From: DASTRU01 sp035761045
GTDB taxonomy: Bacteria; Pseudomonadota; Gammaproteobacteria; Burkholderiales; Burkholderiaceae_E
Direction of reading: 5' to 3'
DNA length: 7,322 bases
Assembly: GCA_035761045.1 (NCBI GenBank)
Contig: DASTRU010000195.1
Coordinates: 1 to 7,322, forward strand
Below the pieces are notes generated by a model. The model saw only the letters and a program-made list of their open reading frames with translations. It was not told the origin of the DNA and made no database searches. The position numbers and the translations under genes were made by a program. This document shows positions 6,347 to 7,322 of the stretch, one piece after another. Position 1 is the first letter of the stretch. The number at the start of each line of letters is the position of its first letter.

Positions 6347-6354
6347 CGGCCGAC
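6347..6354 (+). repeat. Second copy of octamer CGGCCGAC
   Basis: CGGCCGAC directly follows the permease stop at 6303-6310 and recurs at 6347-6354, bracketing the weak hairpin at 44-bp spacing. An octamer in GC-rich DNA can recur by chance; no further copies were seen in the intergenic region. Confidence 0.25.
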
Positions 6355-6488
6355 ATGACCCCGCTTCGTAGGCGGTGCGAGCACTAACAATCCACCTAAA
6401 CCATTGACGACATACGCTTTTTTGCGGCGACGTCAGCATGGGTTTGATAGGGATCGTGCTAGGTCGAGCCCGAGCGGTTTAGCGGACC

Positions 6489-6504
6489 GTCGCCGTTCGG
6501 CGAC
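6489..6504. repeat. Perfect 6-bp hairpin GTCGCC-GTTC-GGCGAC
   Basis: Two exact complementary arms (6489-6494 and 6499-6504) enclose a four-base loop. It would form a stable RNA or DNA hairpin in the leader region of opgH. The downstream sequence AGTTGCTCGTC is not T-rich enough for a normal terminator on the plus strand. It could be a leader structure or a regulator site. Confidence 0.4.
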
Positions 6505-6549
6505 AGTTGCTCGTCATACCTAGGAGTTTCCCGAGGATCGGTTGGATAT

Positions 6550-6562
6550 TTTCCCCGGGAAA
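6550..6562. promoter_or_regulatory. Dyad TTTCCC-C-GGGAAA, candidate operator
   Basis: TTTCCC (6550-6555) and GGGAAA (6557-6562) are perfect inverted halves around one base, in the most AT-rich part of the opgH upstream region. A further TTTCCC half-site lies at 6527-6532, 23 bp away in the same orientation. The arrangement looks like a protein-binding site rather than a terminator, since no T-run follows. The binding protein is unknown. Confidence 0.35.
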
Positions 6563-6734
6563 TCATGTAGTTAAACCAGCTGGCAGGTTAATTGCTTTGC
6601 CCGCTCCGCATGTTGCAGTGCGCGTTGAATGAATTCGAACCACCGCCGCGCCTGCCTTGTCTTCGGCCTTCCATCGCGGCGCTCGCGCCGGCTCGGCCCC
6701 TATCTCCCAAGTCTTTTGGACGTTGACCCACCGT

Positions 6735-7322
6735 ATGACGCCACACCGCCCGCCGCAGTTGGACGCTCGCCACGATGCCCTCGAAGGCGCGCCCGCTTCG
6801 TCCACTTCCACTGCTAGGTCCACGTTTAGCGCCACCCCTCGCATGCATCGTGGCCATATGGCACCGATGCCCTGGCGCGGCTTGAAACGCGATACGCCGG
6901 CCCTGCGCGACGGTGCCCGCGGTCACGCGCGGGAACCGCAAGGCGTTTGGAGCCGGCGGTACGCTTTTGCCGCATTAGTGCTCGGGCAAACCGGCGTCGC
7001 CACGTATTGGCTGACCGATACCTTGCCGCAACACCACACGCCCGCGATCGAAACCGTCATCGTCGCGTTGTTCGCTTTGCTGTTCGCCTGGGTGTCGGCG
7101 GGTTTTTGGACCGGCGTGGCGGGCTTTTGGACGCTGTTGCGTGGTCGCGATCCGTTTTCGATCTCGCGCTCGATCTCCAAGGACGCCGCCGGCAATGCGC
7201 CGATCGATCCGAACGCGCGCACCGCGATCATCATGCCGATCTGCAACGAAGACGTGGGCGCGGTGTTCGCCAACATCCGCGCGACTTGGGAGTCGGTCGA
7301 ACGCGCGGGCGCTCGCGAGCAT
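6735..7322 (+). CDS. opgH: Glucans biosynthesis glucosyltransferase H (OpgH/MdoH), N-terminal part; runs off window
   Basis: OpgH is an inner-membrane family 2 glycosyltransferase that polymerises UDP-glucose into the β-1,2-glucan backbone of osmoregulated periplasmic glucans. The 196 visible residues contain a Pro- and Arg-rich tail (1-~73), helix 1 at ~76-97 (YAFAALVLGQTGVATYWL) and helix 2 at ~107-137 (VIVALFALLFAWVSAGFW). Helix 2 closely parallels E. coli OpgH (FAVLFCWVSAGFWTALMGF). It is followed by LLRGRDPFSIS and the start of the catalytic domain, RTAIIMPICNEDV (M167 to D173), then RATWESVERAG, again near-identical to E. coli. The catalytic Asp motifs lie beyond the edge. The N-terminal tail is clearly shorter than the ~135 residues before helix 1 in E. 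coli. The start is uncertain: the frame opens after TGA 6630-6632, and ATG 6735, 6843, 6858 and 6867 are all in frame with no strong Shine-Dalgarno. I chose 6735 as the first ATG. No opgG precedes it, unlike the usual opgGH operon. Confidence 0.92.
   Translation, partial: MTPHRPPQLDARHDALEGAPASSTSTARSTFSATPRMHRGHMAPMPWRGLKRDTPALRDGARGHAREPQGVWSRRYAFAALVLGQTGVATYWLTDTLPQHHTPAIETVIVALFALLFAWVSAGFWTGVAGFWTLLRGRDPFSISRSISKDAAGNAPIDPNARTAIIMPICNEDVGAVFANIRATWESVERAGAREH

Larger units (their letters stand above)
6303..6734. other. Long intergenic region before opgH; no convincing gene
   Basis: About 430 bases separate the permease stop from the opgH start. Open frames in the region on either strand have no family resemblance, no Shine-Dalgarno and composition unlike the neighbouring genes. 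The DNA is locally richer in A and T than the genes, for example around 6540-6595, as expected for a promoter or leader. Several short dyads are present and listed separately. I found no tRNA-like cloverleaf, no recognised riboswitch and no clean promoter hexamer pair. A T6 run at 6418-6423 lacks a stem directly before it. The region may contain the opgH promoter and long 5' leader. Confidence 0.5.

Noticed and set aside
6418..6423. T6 run as an intrinsic terminator
   Set aside because: No stem ends directly before it; the nearest mismatched stem finishes about 20 bases upstream.
6563..6941. Minus-strand open frames overlapping the opgH start
   Set aside because: They have no recognisable domain and low-complexity composition, and overlap a strongly supported OpgH frame.
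1..7322. CRISPR arrays, insertion sequences, tRNA or rRNA genes
   Set aside because: I read both strands for regularly spaced repeats, transposase motifs, long terminal inverted repeats and cloverleaf segments, and found none.

Overview
The window is about 63-65% GC by eye, with strongly GC-biased third codon positions and densely packed proteobacterial-type genes. The best taxonomic clue is the right edge. An OpgH/MdoH-type glucan glucosyltransferase begins there without an opgG gene directly upstream. Together with the MacA-like adaptor/ABC operon and the large BTAD-type regulator, this suggests a gammaproteobacterium, possibly of the Xanthomonadales. That assignment is an inference from gene content, not a demonstrated one.

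Layout, left to right. (1) Positions 2-559 (+) hold the C-terminal end of a regulator with a winged-helix remnant and a bacterial transcriptional activator (BTAD) domain. (2) Converging on it, 642-2264 (-) encodes a 540-residue protein I cannot assign. Its N-terminal part looks like a class I glutamine-amidotransferase or ThuA-like Rossmann fold, and it carries two unusual His-rich motifs. (3) The divergent intergenic region 2265-2440 carries a pair of identical heptamers in direct orientation at an 11-bp period, plus a perfect 7-bp inverted repeat in the leader of the 540-residue gene. (4) Positions 2441-3103 (+) encode a DUF1643-like protein. (5) Positions 3164-6302 (+) form a compact three-gene operon: a membrane-fusion adaptor, a MacB/LolD-type ATPase and a single FtsX/MacB-type permease. 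Together these would make a tripartite ABC exporter or envelope-lipid transport system. No outer-membrane TolC-like gene is visible. (6) Positions 6303-6734 are a roughly 430-bp intergenic region with several short dyads but no convincing gene. (7) From 6735 to the window edge (+) is the N-terminal part of OpgH, an inner-membrane glucosyltransferase that makes the backbone of osmoregulated periplasmic glucans.

The exporter operon and opgH both concern the cell envelope. The left part stands apart as a possible regulator-target pair. SARP/BTAD regulators are known to bind heptameric direct repeats at 11-bp spacing. Such a pair lies upstream of the unassigned 540-residue gene, whose 3' end faces a BTAD regulator gene. 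This is the most interesting lead in the window, but it rests on one pair of 7-bp repeats and is unproven.
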